This document shows, piece after piece, positions 1 to 8,794 of a stretch of 64,000 nucleotides of DNA. The DNA comes from Stenogyne calaminthoides. Its lineage: Eukaryota > Streptophyta > Magnoliopsida > Lamiales > Lamiaceae. The stretch is taken from assembly GCA_037126765.1 (NCBI GenBank), contig JBBCBC010000026.1, positions 10,652,418 through 10,716,417 of the forward strand, in the 5' to 3' direction. The notes under the pieces were generated by a model. That model was not told the DNA's origin and did no database searches. It saw only the letters and a list, made by a program, of their open reading frames with translations. Made by a program: the position numbers and the translations under genes. The first letter of the stretch is position 1. Every line of letters begins with the position of its first letter.

Positions 1-35
1 TCGAAACATTGAGAAATGGGGGATTTGGAACTAAA

Positions 36-61
36 GACAACAGGTTTTATTACCCGTTGTC
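36..61. repeat. CACTA left subterminal inverted motif
   Basis: GACAAC and GTTGTC lie 14 bp apart as an inverted pair, with TTACCCGTTGTC at the right arm. The same arrangement occurs next to the right terminus at 8290-8311. It suggests the left end of the CACTA element is close to, or just before, the window start. Confidence 0.55.
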
Positions 62-149
62 TTAAGTAATTAATTTTTTTTTTAATTTTTATTTGAAGTA
101 TAAATGCAACACTTGGAAAATTTCAGCCCCCATTTCCAATTTCTCACGA

Positions 150-374
150 CGCTAATCAGGGCAAACGAAAATTTTCAGCCTCCTCTTTCCAGCTCACAAC
201 TCGCCGTCCGCCGCTCGCAGTCCGCCGCCCGCCATCCTTCACGCACTGAGCATTCCACTCCCAGGCGCCCGTCGTCCATTGCTTAGTCAGAGCATTCCAC
301 TTGTAGGCAGTCTACATCTCGCTCTCCACCGGCGTTCTGCCGTCGTTCGCCGTCTTCTCCCGCCGCGTCACCAG
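150..374 (+). other. Exon-like 5'UTR segment with splice donor
   Basis: A C/G-rich stretch, unlike the AT-rich surroundings, carries repeated CCGCC/CGCCG triplets typical of plant 5' leaders. It ends in CACCAG followed by GTAAGC at 375, a strong splice donor, and then by the CCCTAA-type T/A-rich start of a plant first intron. No convincing long reading frame is present; a 60-codon frame from 104 has no recognisable domain. Because it sits inside the CACTA boundaries it is probably the captured leader exon of a host gene, although the element's own leader is an alternative. Confidence 0.4.
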
Positions 375-2090
375 GTAAGCCCTAATTCTAATCCTAAGTG
401 GCATCAAACCCTAAGTGCAGGGGATATTTAAATATTTTTATTTTCGAAGGGTTTAATAAGATTTGGAATGGTTTAGTCAATTAGCTGTTGCATTTTTCGC
501 AGTGTGTTTAAATTCGTGAAATTACATGAGTGTGAATGATAATACTGATGAGAAATGTTGAAAGGAACTGATTCTGATCTCAGTTTTTAGGTTTTTGCTC
601 CATTTGCTTGAAAATGTTGTAGTTAGGTTGCTTCTTTCGAATTTTTGCTGCTACATATGAAGTATGGATTACAGAGCCAACAAACATGTATATGTTGAGA
701 AATTTCACTCCTTAGTGCAGTGTGTTTCTATCTATGGACTGTGGTTTGGACAGTGTGAATGAAATTTTTGAAAATAGTGAGTGGTGGGAGGAAACTTTAG
801 GCGTTTTTGTTAATTCCAATGGTGTTAATTTAAGCTTTAACAAGGCCTTGATCCATAAGTGTTAATTTGGTTCTACGTGTTCATAGGAATTTCAACCTTG
901 AGAGTAGATTCCATTTTCTTTCTGTAAATAAAGCATAAACATATAAGATCTTGTTTTTTATATAGCTCATAATAAAGGAAAAAGAGATATATGTATAGTT
1001 ACTACATTAAATCTTGTGGCCTGTTTTGGTTGATTTATTAATTGAAAGAATGTGAAAGGGACAGTGAGAAACTACCCATATCTTTGTGTGTCTTATTTTT
1101 TCTGAATACCCATACATACATGTGCATGTTCTATTAATCTACAACTGCATTTAAGGCTACCTTTATAATTCTTTGGTTAGGTATAAATACAGTCGAAGCT
1201 GCATTTTGATATATTGAAAATCTTGGATAGAATTAGTTCATCAAATTAATGTCGTCAATCCTACTACATTGTAGTGAATTGCTGAGATTCATAACTCGGT
1301 TTATTGCGTGTATAAGCTGCAATTAGTAGAAATAGGATATAAACACCATGGCAAATAATTAAGATTAATAAATAGTACTATTGATTTATTTATATCATAT
1401 AGTTTTACAAAATAACTAAGCTCTAACTTCTAGCCTGCAAACACAATGGATTTTGGGTATTGATTAGGTGATTTTTTACTTGCTAAAATACAGATTACAT
1501 GAAAGAAGTAGAATGGATTAAGGAGTAAGGCACTTTCCAAACACAACTACCATTTGAGCTATATATCAACCTGCTACCTCATTTTCTCTGTTTCTGCCTG
1601 CTTTACTTAACGCACACACATACACTAATTCTGTATAAAGGCAAAGTGAGTGAAGCCCAACAACTCTGCACCTTTGCACATTTCTTGCTTGTGCTATCTT
1701 CTTTGAGCAAAATTGGCAGTAAAGGCTTCTTTATTACTCTGTCTCTACTTTCTCTACACAGCTTCTGCCATTGCACCACCTGATTATTAGTTTTCTTTGT
1801 TTTTTAGGAATCCCCTCTTATTATAAGATGTATTTATGCTTCTACTATTGGAAAACTGACTTCGATTGGCTGTATTTGTGCAGGGATTGACAGGACAGGG
1901 TGTGTGAGAGTATAACTTGAATAGAAAAGAGGTCAGAATTAGGATGTGCAGCAATAAAATCAGTTTTACTGGTTTCATATTAATGTAGCGCACTAATACC
2001 ATGTGAACACTTTCTCTCTTTCCCTCTCACAAGTTTTTCCCCTATTTTATGATCAACTGCTGCTTTTTCACTTATTGTCATTGGTTTTAG
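375..2090. other. Intron-like non-coding stretch
   Basis: About 1.7 kb of T/A-rich sequence with stops in all frames, starting at a GTAAGC donor and ending with a pyrimidine-rich tract and TTTTAG at 2090. It behaves like one long intron between the exon-like segments at 150-374 and 2091-2167. I see no RNA gene or known repeat in it. Confidence 0.35.
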
Positions 2091-2167
2091 GCGGTACCTT
2101 TGGTCGAAGCTCTTGAGATCCAAAATTCAAAATTGAATTCCATTCATAAGACTCACCTTTCCATCCA
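2091..2167 (+). other. Exon-like segment with acceptor and donor
   Basis: Bounded by TTGGTTTTAG on the left and GTAAGTGA on the right, both strong splice signals. One frame is open throughout (25 codons beginning AVPLVEALEIQ), but I do not recognise the protein. It may be a second exon of the gene whose leader is at 150-374, carried within the CACTA element. Confidence 0.35.
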
Positions 2168-2289
2168 GTAAGTGACTACTTGATATTCATTTACTTTTGA
2201 ATGATTTTTTGTTATATCCTATTAGTTTCAACATGGTCTCATGACGATCATACTAGATTCTTGCTCTAGAATAAATTAGATACTAGATT

Positions 2290-2399
2290 GTCAATATAAT
2301 ATTGTATTACATAATTAGCCTAAGCCTTTGTACTTAGCCTTTGTAGGATAAAAATTACTATAACATGTTATATTTCAAATTAGGGTGAATACAAAATGA
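2290..2399 (+). repeat. Diverged direct repeat, copy 1 (CACTA transposase leader)
   Basis: About 110 bp beginning GTCAATATAATATTGT and ending AAATACAAAATGA closely resembles 4183-4327, the sequence directly upstream of and including the transposase start codon. Both copies end with an ATG in the same context. The Rab exon and the gypsy scrap lie between the two copies, so this is probably an internal duplication of the element's own leader. Confidence 0.6.
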
Positions 2400-2544
2400 T
2401 GTTTGAAAGTCGAACTCCTGACAGATTCCCGAGTAGTCTGTCACACTACCATAACTCTTCACTCAAAATTCCAAATTGCTTCCTTCAAAATTCCATAGAA
2501 AGTAGACTCACGTGGCTTTCCAATGATGTACACCAATCACCCTA

Positions 2545-2817
2545 GTTATTCTTCAATCAAAACAGTTAATTCTGTGAAGTTGGCCCAAGTGCACTGCTTT
2601 TCTCAGAAACTGCATCATTCTCCCCTTCTTGAAAAGAACTCGCCCTCGAGTTCGAGTTAAGATCAAACCACATAGATGAATCAATCCTCTTCAGCTCTTC
2701 ACTTGATATCCAAGCATCTTCCTCATTTGGCTTCCTCATCTTCCGCATGTCTAAAACATCAATTGATTCACGAACTGAATTCATAGAGAATGAATCAATA
2801 TTGTCTTTAGAAAACAT
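2545..2817 (-). pseudogene. Short antisense scrap, possibly Ty3/gypsy polyprotein end
   Basis: A minus-strand frame of 83 codons with a start at 2817 contains SRASSFQEGENDA, which resembles the (R/S)xxxFQEGxND tail found near the C-terminus of many plant Ty3/gypsy polyproteins. No catalytic motif is present, so the assignment rests on this short tail only. It lies between the two copies of the CACTA leader repeat and is opposite in strand to the transposase. Confidence 0.3.
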
Positions 2818-3078
2818 TAGAAAACATCTTTAGAACTGAATTCACGGTGTTCTTCTTCATGCAGTTATTGAGATGGTAGTATATAGCTAATTAATAAGTA
2901 GTATATAGCATATGTAATTTGAGATGGTAGCATATGGCATATATAACTTGATACTTCTGGATTGTGTATTTGTGTTTCATGCATGTGCATATCTCATGCA
3001 TAACATTTTGGCCATGTCATCTTTTAAAATGTGATTCGATTGCTTAGTAAAGTAATTAATACTAGTATTTTTTACTAG

Positions 3079-3183
3079 GAATGAGTTCAGCCTCGAGTCC
3101 GGTATGGAGTTTGCGACAAGAAGCTTAACTATTGATGGCAAAGTGATTAAGGCTCAGATTTGGGACACTGCTGGCCAAGAGAG
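3079..3183 (+). pseudogene. Captured Rab GTPase exon (RABA/Rab11 type), internally deleted
   Basis: Translation from 3080 reads NEFSLES, then GMEFATRSLTIDGKVIKAQ, then IWDTAGQER, which is the switch I to switch II portion of plant RABA (Rab11-like) small GTPases that act in post-Golgi trafficking. The DTAGQE G3 nucleotide-binding motif is intact. Four residues expected between LES and the conserved (G)VEF, including the switch I threonine that coordinates Mg2+, are missing as an exact 12-nt in-frame deletion. The segment ends AG|GTGACA in phase 2 within ER-Y, where RABA genes carry their intron. Neither the P-loop upstream nor the NKxD and prenylation parts downstream are present. It is a gene fragment inside the CACTA element, not a working Rab. 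Confidence 0.85.
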
Positions 3184-4182
3184 GTGACATTTTTTTTAGT
3201 TTTCTTTTATCACCCTTCATCTAATTCTCTGATCTGTTTAATGTGTGCATTTGTGCTTGTGTTTTTGCTTTATTCTTGGCTGGTTTTAACTAGTTTCCCC
3301 TTGATGTGATAGATCTTGTTATTCTGTTTTGTGTTATATTGTTCTAGAATTGAGAAATTGTAATCTGGGGTTATAAAAACGGAACCTTTTGATTTAATTC
3401 TTCCTTTATTAGCTGTCCCTACTCTAAAAAACATCGACGAATGTTGCTACAAAATTGGCCATAATGTAGCAATATAGATTTGTCATTTGTCATTTCTGCT
3501 TGTTCTATTCTAAAGTCAGAAAACAAGAGAATTCTTGGATCAATAAGGGCAGGCCTAATTTAATATTTTTTTTAAACTGAATTTAACATATAGGAAAACA
3601 GGGAATTTAATATTTTTTTAAACTGAATTTAACATATAGGAAAACAGGGAATTTAAACAGGGAAAACATAAAGTCCATTCGAGAACTGCGTATATAAGAA
3701 TAAGCGTAATTTTGTTGGTGTTTCTGTGCAACATGGTTGCAAAGATAACAAGGATTATAAATTTATGAGTGATAGAGGTACTTATAATCGCTGTTTTAGA
3801 TGCTAAAAAGACTGTCAGTAAGAAGCTTGTGACAATGGACTTGAATTTGACTGTTTTATAGTCATTATGTGGCTGTTTTGTTTGAACTAAAGTTGATAGA
3901 AAACTGTATCACATGTAGAGAAGCTAGCTCAACAGTAATTCCTATTAGGATTCGCTGCTTTTACTAGTTATCAGGAATCAGCTCCATAAGTTTAGAGAGA
4001 TGGTCTCAATGCTCCTGTAAACCAACAATCAAAGAGAATAAAGTGCCACAATTTCAATTTATATAAAAAACAATCAACCCACTTATTCAATAATTTGATT
4101 TGTTAATATGAAACTTCAATTATTTGATTCGATACTTAACTTGCCTAAGTTTATTTGTGTTACATACGTAATAATTAACCTC
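3184..4182. other. Intron-like non-coding stretch
   Basis: Begins with the GTGACA donor of the Rab exon and stays AT-rich with stops in every frame. No continuation of the Rab reading frame (YRAITSAYYRG is expected next) is found. It contains the tandem duplication at 3557-3649 and nothing else I can name. Confidence 0.4.
3557..3649 (+). repeat. Two-copy tandem duplication, 46-47 bp
   Basis: AATTTAATATTTTTTT followed by AAACTGAATTTAACATATAG and GAAAACAGGG occurs twice head to tail (3557-3603 and 3604-3649). The copies are identical except for one T in the homopolymer, so the duplication is recent. Confidence 0.9.
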
Positions 4183-4327
4183 GTCAATATAATATTGTGT
4201 ATAACATTAACTAGCCTAAGCCTATGTTGTAAATATAATATTATGCATAACAATTAATGACTTAAACATTTTTAGGATAAACATTACTATAACATGCTAT
4301 ATTTCAAATTAGGGTAAATACAAAATG
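4183..4327 (+). repeat. Diverged direct repeat, copy 2 (CACTA transposase leader)
   Basis: Partner of 2290-2399. It shares the GTCAATATAATATTG start, a central AGCCTAAGCCT stretch and the ACTATAACATG(T/C)TATATT end, and runs into the ATG of the transposase at 4325. This copy has about 35 bp extra, including a second AATATAATATT stretch. Confidence 0.6.
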
Positions 4328-4778
4328 GACAAAGAATGGATGTGGAAGGATAGGTTGTCACGTGAGTATGAGTTTGGAGTAGAGTCATTTCTGGAATTTG
4401 CGAAACGAAATATGACTAATTCGAATCAAATGCCCTGCCCTTGCGTGTTATGTGGAAATTTAAGGAAGAATATAGTTGATCGCATAAGGGCACACTTGAT
4501 TTGTAATGGTATGGATAAAACATATCATACATGGGTGTTGCATGGAGAGAGATCTACAAATAGATCTTCACTACATGATAATGATCAAGAAGGGGAAGAT
4601 AATCGTAATTGTTTTCCACGGGAACCCTTAGATGATATGGTGCATGCTGCATACGAAAATTCTAAAAGTCCAAATAAATTCATAGAGCTACTTGAGGACG
4701 CAGAGAAGCCATTATATTTTGGATGTACCAAATTCACAAAATTGTCCGCAATTGTAAAACTTTACAATTTGAAGATAG
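4325..4778 (+). pseudogene. CACTA transposase, N-terminal Transpos_assoc domain
   Basis: The frame opens at MDKEWMWKDRLSREYEFGVE and carries the cysteine/histidine signature of the Transpos_assoc domain (PF13963 type): CPCVLCGN, RAHLICNGMD, YHTWVLHGE. This zinc-finger-like domain precedes Tnp2 in plant CACTA transposases. The ATG at 4325 is chosen because it begins directly at the domain's first residues, and the duplicated leader repeat runs into it. A linker with PLYFGCTKFTKLSAIVKLYNLK follows, typical just before the Tnp2 core. The open frame runs on to 4924, but its last 49 codons come from an inserted element, so the protein is truncated. The continuation is at about 5338. Confidence 0.85.
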
Positions 4779-5326
4779 TTAATAGTTATGCTGGCCGAGG
4801 CGCGCTTTTGGAATTAACCACCTCTCGCCGCCATAGGTTCAAAGCGGTTGGGATTTTTCGGGCGCTAAAAACGCTCGGGCAAAGGCGCCTTAAGGCGTGC
4901 CTTATGCATATCATCTGGGTTTGAAATAAAATAAACATTTTTTATTTGTCAAATAACATCGAGAATAATAAAAATACTATCTCTTAAGTCTTAATATTTA
5001 AGTGAAACGCATCTAGGGTTTCAAGATTCACTTTTTATCAAGTATAATCGCATGCGTTGAAGCATCCAGAATCGGTATGACTCACGTAATCACATTGATC
5101 CTATCTCTTTGAGGATATAGATGAAAGCAATGAGTGGATGGTTGGTCTAATGGAAGATGAAGATGAGTTGGTTCACCAAGGTGAAAATTTGACTTGGGGT
5201 ATTGCTCTGTACAATGGTTAGGTTTACTAAGAAATTATCAAGGTCTTATGTTGTTTTTTGGGAGGAAAAAGGCGCCAGGCGCCTAAGCCTAAGTCCTAAA
5301 GCATTTGGTGGCGCTTTGCGCCATTA
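4779..5326. mobile_element. Small DNA-element insertion in the CACTA transposase
   Basis: About 550 bp interrupts the transposase reading. Its ends are rich in GGCGC/GCGCC motifs (GGCCGAGGCGCGC at left, TGGCGCTTTGCGCCA at right), flanked by similar TTAATAGTTAT and TTAATAACTAT, which may be a degenerate target-site duplication. Near 5110-5215 a frame reads FEDIDESNEWMVG and DELVHQGENLTW, reminiscent of the acidic C-terminal tail of plant hAT-type transposases. I therefore read it as an internally deleted DNA transposon. The superfamily is uncertain because the inverted repeats are weak. Confidence 0.5.
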
Positions 5327-5337
5327 ATAACTATGTG

Positions 5338-5974
5338 AAAGAAATATAGTTGAGTCAAAGAAGTATGGATGACCTATTTGTGTTACTTACAAATATGCTC
5401 CCAGATAACAATGAGTTGCCTTCAACTACGCTGCGTGAAGCAAAGAAACTTTGTCAACATTGGGAATGGAATATAAGAAAATTCACGATGCCCCAACGTC
5501 TCTCCTATCTTTGGAAGGAGTTCAAACACCATACAATTTGTCCTACTTGTGGGGCATCAAGGTGGAAGGTGGGAAAGAATTCTAAGATAATTGACAAGGT
5601 TAATGAAGGTATTGTGGTACTTTCCACCTATTCCTAGATTTCGAAGAATGTTCCAAAACAAAGAAGTGTCTCAACAACTAACTTGGCATGCTGATAAAAG
5701 AGTGCGTGATGAGTATATGCGTCATCCTGCGGATTCCCCGTCTTGGAAGGTAGTGGATCATATGTGGCCAGATTTTGCCTTGGAGTCTAGAAATCTTCGA
5801 TTAGCATTGTCTGCAGATGGGATCAATCTTCATAGTAACATGAGTTCTGCATATAGTTGTTGGCCAGTTATATTGGTCACATACAATCTTCCTCCGTGGT
5901 TGTGTATGATGATCAAAAGAGTATCTCAAACGAGGATAATAATGTTGTTCACATTGAAGATGATGAGGACATGA
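5338..5974 (+). pseudogene. CACTA transposase core (Tnp2 / Transposase_21), frameshifted
   Basis: Resumes the transposase after the insertion. Frame one (to 5637) has SQRSMDDLFVLLTNMLPDNNELP and then CPTCGASRWK, the C-x2-C motif of Tnp2. A frameshift near 5610 moves into a second frame with WYFPPIPRFRRMFQ, LTWHADKRVRDEYMRHPADSPSW, LRLALSADGINLHSNMSSAYSCWPV and LVTYNLPPWLCM. These are the most conserved blocks of Transposase_21 (PF02992 type), including the acidic SADGINxH motif of the catalytic region. The reading collapses after LPPWLCM, where several hundred codons of the usual core are missing. The gene cannot make active transposase. Confidence 0.9.
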
Positions 5975-6079
5975 AGGTATGTGTTAATTATAATAGTATT
6001 AGGAATATTTTTGTGTATGTTAAATCATTAACATGATTAATTTTGTGGACATAATTTTGTTAGGGGAAAGCTGTGGCAT

Positions 6080-6657
6080 TGAGTTTAGCGCTTAGAAATT
6101 TAGATGTTATAGTGGCATTTGGGACATTCATACGAGAAAATGGACCAAAGCATTTAAATTGATGGTGAGAAATGTCCCAAAAACTCTACGTGTGTGTAGT
6201 CATTGATCAAGCAATAGATGGGAAAGTCGAACTACCGATTCCATGTATGCGAAAGTGTGAGCTTATTGGGGATGCGATGGGTTCACGGGGTAGCTTCGGC
6301 GAAGCACTTGGTCAAATTGCGAGTAAGATTTATATTTTGTATTACAATTTTGGTTAACAAGGTATGTATTTTATATGCTAAAATGCGTTGTATTGCAATT
6401 TTTAGAGATGTGGAAAAAAGAAGATAGATGTTGAAGTTCAAAAGCCAGCATTGGATTTAAGTAGTGTGCCAAAACAGTTATACGTTATCTACTGTTATTC
6501 AAAATTTGCTATACCTTCTAAAGCGGTCATAAAAATCAAGTTGGATGCTGATGTATTTGGCCACGAGTGCACATTGCATGTTAACTTCGAAGACATTGAT
6601 CCATTTGCTCGGTTGCAGCCAATCCCTGCCAATTGTATTGTTGTTTATATATGGTAA
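6080..6657 (+). pseudogene. CACTA C-terminal region, remnant
   Basis: Pieces in several frames match the C-terminal module found after Tnp2 or before the protease in plant CACTA proteins. At 6172-6330 one frame reads VELPIP...LIGDAMGSR, and the neighbouring frame then gives VASAKHLVKL, corresponding to the family's LPIP..VGDAIGS..AWPKHLV. At 6451-6657 a further frame reads VPKQLYVIYCYSKFAIPSKAVIKIKLDADVFGHE, probably the exon before the protease domain. At least one frameshift (about 6290) lies in the first piece. Domain naming is from memory of the family and is moderate in certainty. Confidence 0.6.
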
Positions 6658-6737
6658 TTTATGTTTGAGTAGTTTGTTAAGTTTGTAAAAGTTAACGTTA
6701 TTTTATCTGCTATATATAATATCTTTTTTCATTGTAG

Positions 6738-7600
6738 GTATCTATATCTTAATTTCTTGAAGACAGATAAGATGGAGAAATTCATATTTATGAATCCATG
6801 GGATTCATCACATGTGACGTCACGGAGTGCAGACAAAAAAATTTGGATAAGAACAATGAGAAAATGTCATGTGAGCTTGCAAAAAGGTTGGTTAGTGCAA
6901 CTACTAATCAACTAGTAGTAGTGCCACTCAATGTACTTTACTCTAAAAGTGATTAATATAATTATATGTTTTATTATGTCTTTGTACATAGTGAGCATTG
7001 GATTTTAACGATTATCAACCCACACAAGGAAGAGATTTCTTTGATTGATCCTCTGTATTCTCGCATTGATCTTGAATGGAAAAATGTTGTTGACATGTAA
7101 GTTTATTCTTTTTCATATTAATGTAGTAAGTTAGTTATCAATCAGTTATTCAATGGTGATTTTTTGTGAATTGTGTTGTTTATCTGGTTAATATACTGTT
7201 GTAGGGCTTTAAGAATCTTTAGTTCGGAGGTCTCGTAAGAAAAATATTGCATGGAATTTACATTTATTTTGAGTATTCACATAAATATGAATTAGCTTTT
7301 AATTTTTTTTTTAATCTAACCTAGGCACCTAAACAACCTGATGGAAAACAATGTGGTTTTTATGTACTACGCTACATGAAAGAGATATTATTTCATGGAG
7401 ATGTGAACACAGATTCGATGCAAGTTGTGGTAAGAATAATTTGTGTTAATTATGTGGTGTATTCTTAGTTGACGTGGTCTAATTTATATTTTTTGTTTGT
7501 ATTTTCACAGTTCTCACAAAAGATTTACTCCGAAAAAGAAATTGAAGAAGTACGGAAGGAGTGGGCCGAATGTCTATCAAATTACATTGTTGATCAGTAG
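6738..7600 (+). pseudogene. Ulp1-like C48 cysteine protease module of the CACTA element
   Basis: Four exon-like blocks with fitting splice signals can be read. These are about 6738-6890 (YLYLNFLKTDKMEKFIFMNP), about 6992-7097 (HWILTIINPHKEE, IDPLYSRIDLEW; donor GTAAGT at 7098), about 7324-7430 (PDGKQCGFYVLRYMKEIL; donor GTAAGA) and 7511-7600 (EVRKEWAECLSNYIVDQ, stop TAG at 7598). The catalytic set of C48 peptidases is visible: the His of HW, the Asp of IDPL, the Gln of KQCG and the nucleophilic Cys of QCGFYVLRYM. Many plant CACTA and Mutator elements carry such deSUMOylase-like domains (Kaonashi-ULP type). Exon limits are my estimates, and expression is unknown. The active-site residues look better preserved than the transposase. 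Confidence 0.75.
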
Positions 7601-7800
7601 AGGTGGTCGGAAGATGATATCTAACAGTTTGTTTTTGTGATTTTGAACAAGTTCTTATCTAGAAGTTGGATTTACATTTTTATTACTTATTTTGAACAAT
7701 GTATGAATTGATTACTTAATTGTACGAAGTCTATTGGTTCTTAGTATTTGTTTCATTCAGTAAAAATGTGTATTATATTCATATTCTGAAACAATAGAAA

Positions 7801-8319
7801 ACATAAAACAACAGGTTCAAAAATAGTATTAACAACGAGGAAGAACCGTTGTCGTAGACAACTTTAACAACGGGTCAAATAAGCATTTAACAACGGGTAA
7901 AAACCATTGTAATAAGCACCTACGACAACGAGTTAATATGAGTTAACACAACGGGTAAAAACAGTTGTAATAAATACCTACAACGGGTTAGTATGGGTTA
8001 ACACAACGGGTAAAAACCGTTGTAATAAGCACCTACGATAACGGGTCATTATGAGTTAACACAACGGGTAAAAGCCGTTGTAATAAACACCTACGACAAC
8101 GGGTTACGAAGAGTTAACACAACGGGTAAATGCCGTTGTGATAAACACCTACGACAACGGGCTACGAAGAGTTAACACAATGGATAAATGCAGTTATGAT
8201 AAACACCTACGACAACGGGGATTACCCGTTGTCATATGCCCGGGACCTACGACAACCCCAACATGCACAACGGGGGGAAAACAACTACGACAACGGGGAT
8301 TACCCGTTGTCAAATTCAG
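7801..8319 (+). repeat. CACTA right subterminal repeat array
   Basis: Six or so tandem copies of a 57-60 bp unit built from ACAACGGGTAAAAACCGTTG, TAATAAGCACCTACGACAAC and GGGTTAATATGAGTTAACAC. Each unit holds the self-complementary AACGGG...CCGTT arms. The last 100 bp change to GACAACGGGGATTACCCGTTGTC, in two copies. Such arrays next to the terminal inverted repeat are the transposase-binding sites of CACTA elements. Confidence 0.9.
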
Positions 8320-8333
8320 TTTTTGGCATAGTG
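8320..8333 (+). repeat. CACTA right terminal inverted repeat
   Basis: TTTTTGGCATAGTG, which is CACTATGCCAAAAA on the minus strand, the standard CACTA terminus. It is followed by ATA at 8334-8336 as the candidate 3-bp target duplication. The left partner is outside the window. Confidence 0.85.
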
Positions 8334-8794
8334 ATAGGGTATTTTTTAATGACTCGATATTCGATCAATGGCAGACTAATCAGGAAAACCAACTCATCAT
8401 CCACTAGTTGGGATCCTAATTGAAACTAGAGCAAAAATTTGTATGGTCTGGTCCATTTTAGAATTGATTACACCTTGGGAGTTTTCGAATGTGAGATCTA
8501 GAGAGAAACATACTTCTAAGTTCTAAGTTTCAAGCCTACATCAAAAGGCCGACTTCTAGGATTTTTTAATGTGCTTGGCTGACCTTTTTAATAAATGAGC
8601 TAGGCATGAAAGCCTTTTAAAAACCTATTTATTCAGTGTTTTTTAGCTTTGAACTCCAAATTTTAGCCAATTCTATTTTAAAAAGTTCTTTTTTATCAAT
8701 GATTTTAATTTTATTCTTTTCTAGCCAAGAGATTTTTTTTTATTACCAAATATACCCTCATCACTCTTTTTTTAAAAAGATAAGTTCTTGTAGA
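8334..8794. other. Spacer with no recognisable feature
   Basis: AT-rich with no reading frame of note. It separates the CACTA right end from the copia LTR fragment. Its last 100 bp may already be diverged LTR sequence. Confidence 0.4.

Larger units (their letters stand above)
1..8333 (+). mobile_element. CACTA (En/Spm) DNA transposon, left end outside window
   Basis: The right end is clear: a terminal inverted repeat reading CACTATGCCAAAAA on the minus strand ends at 8333, preceded by an array of subterminal repeats built on ACAACGGGTAAAAACCGTTG. The same motif pair (GACAAC...GTTGTC) occurs at 36-61, so the window probably opens just inside the left subterminal region. In between lie a Transpos_assoc domain, Tnp2 transposase and a Ulp1-like protease, the usual content of plant CACTA elements, all on the plus strand. 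The first 4.2 kb instead holds exon-like pieces and a Rab exon, as expected of gene capture. Many frameshifts and an internal insertion make it non-autonomous. That the left end lies just upstream is inference. Confidence 0.7.

Noticed and set aside
4779..4924. C-terminal 49 codons of the transposase frame
   Set aside because: They belong to the inserted GCGCC-ended element, so they are not part of the transposase.
7801..8320. Regular spaced repeats resembling a CRISPR array
   Set aside because: Units are contiguous, degenerate and next to a CACTA terminus in a plant genome; there are no unique spacers.
8138..8423. Frames of 75-89 codons in the CACTA array
   Set aside because: Repetitive peptide from subterminal repeats; no coding support.
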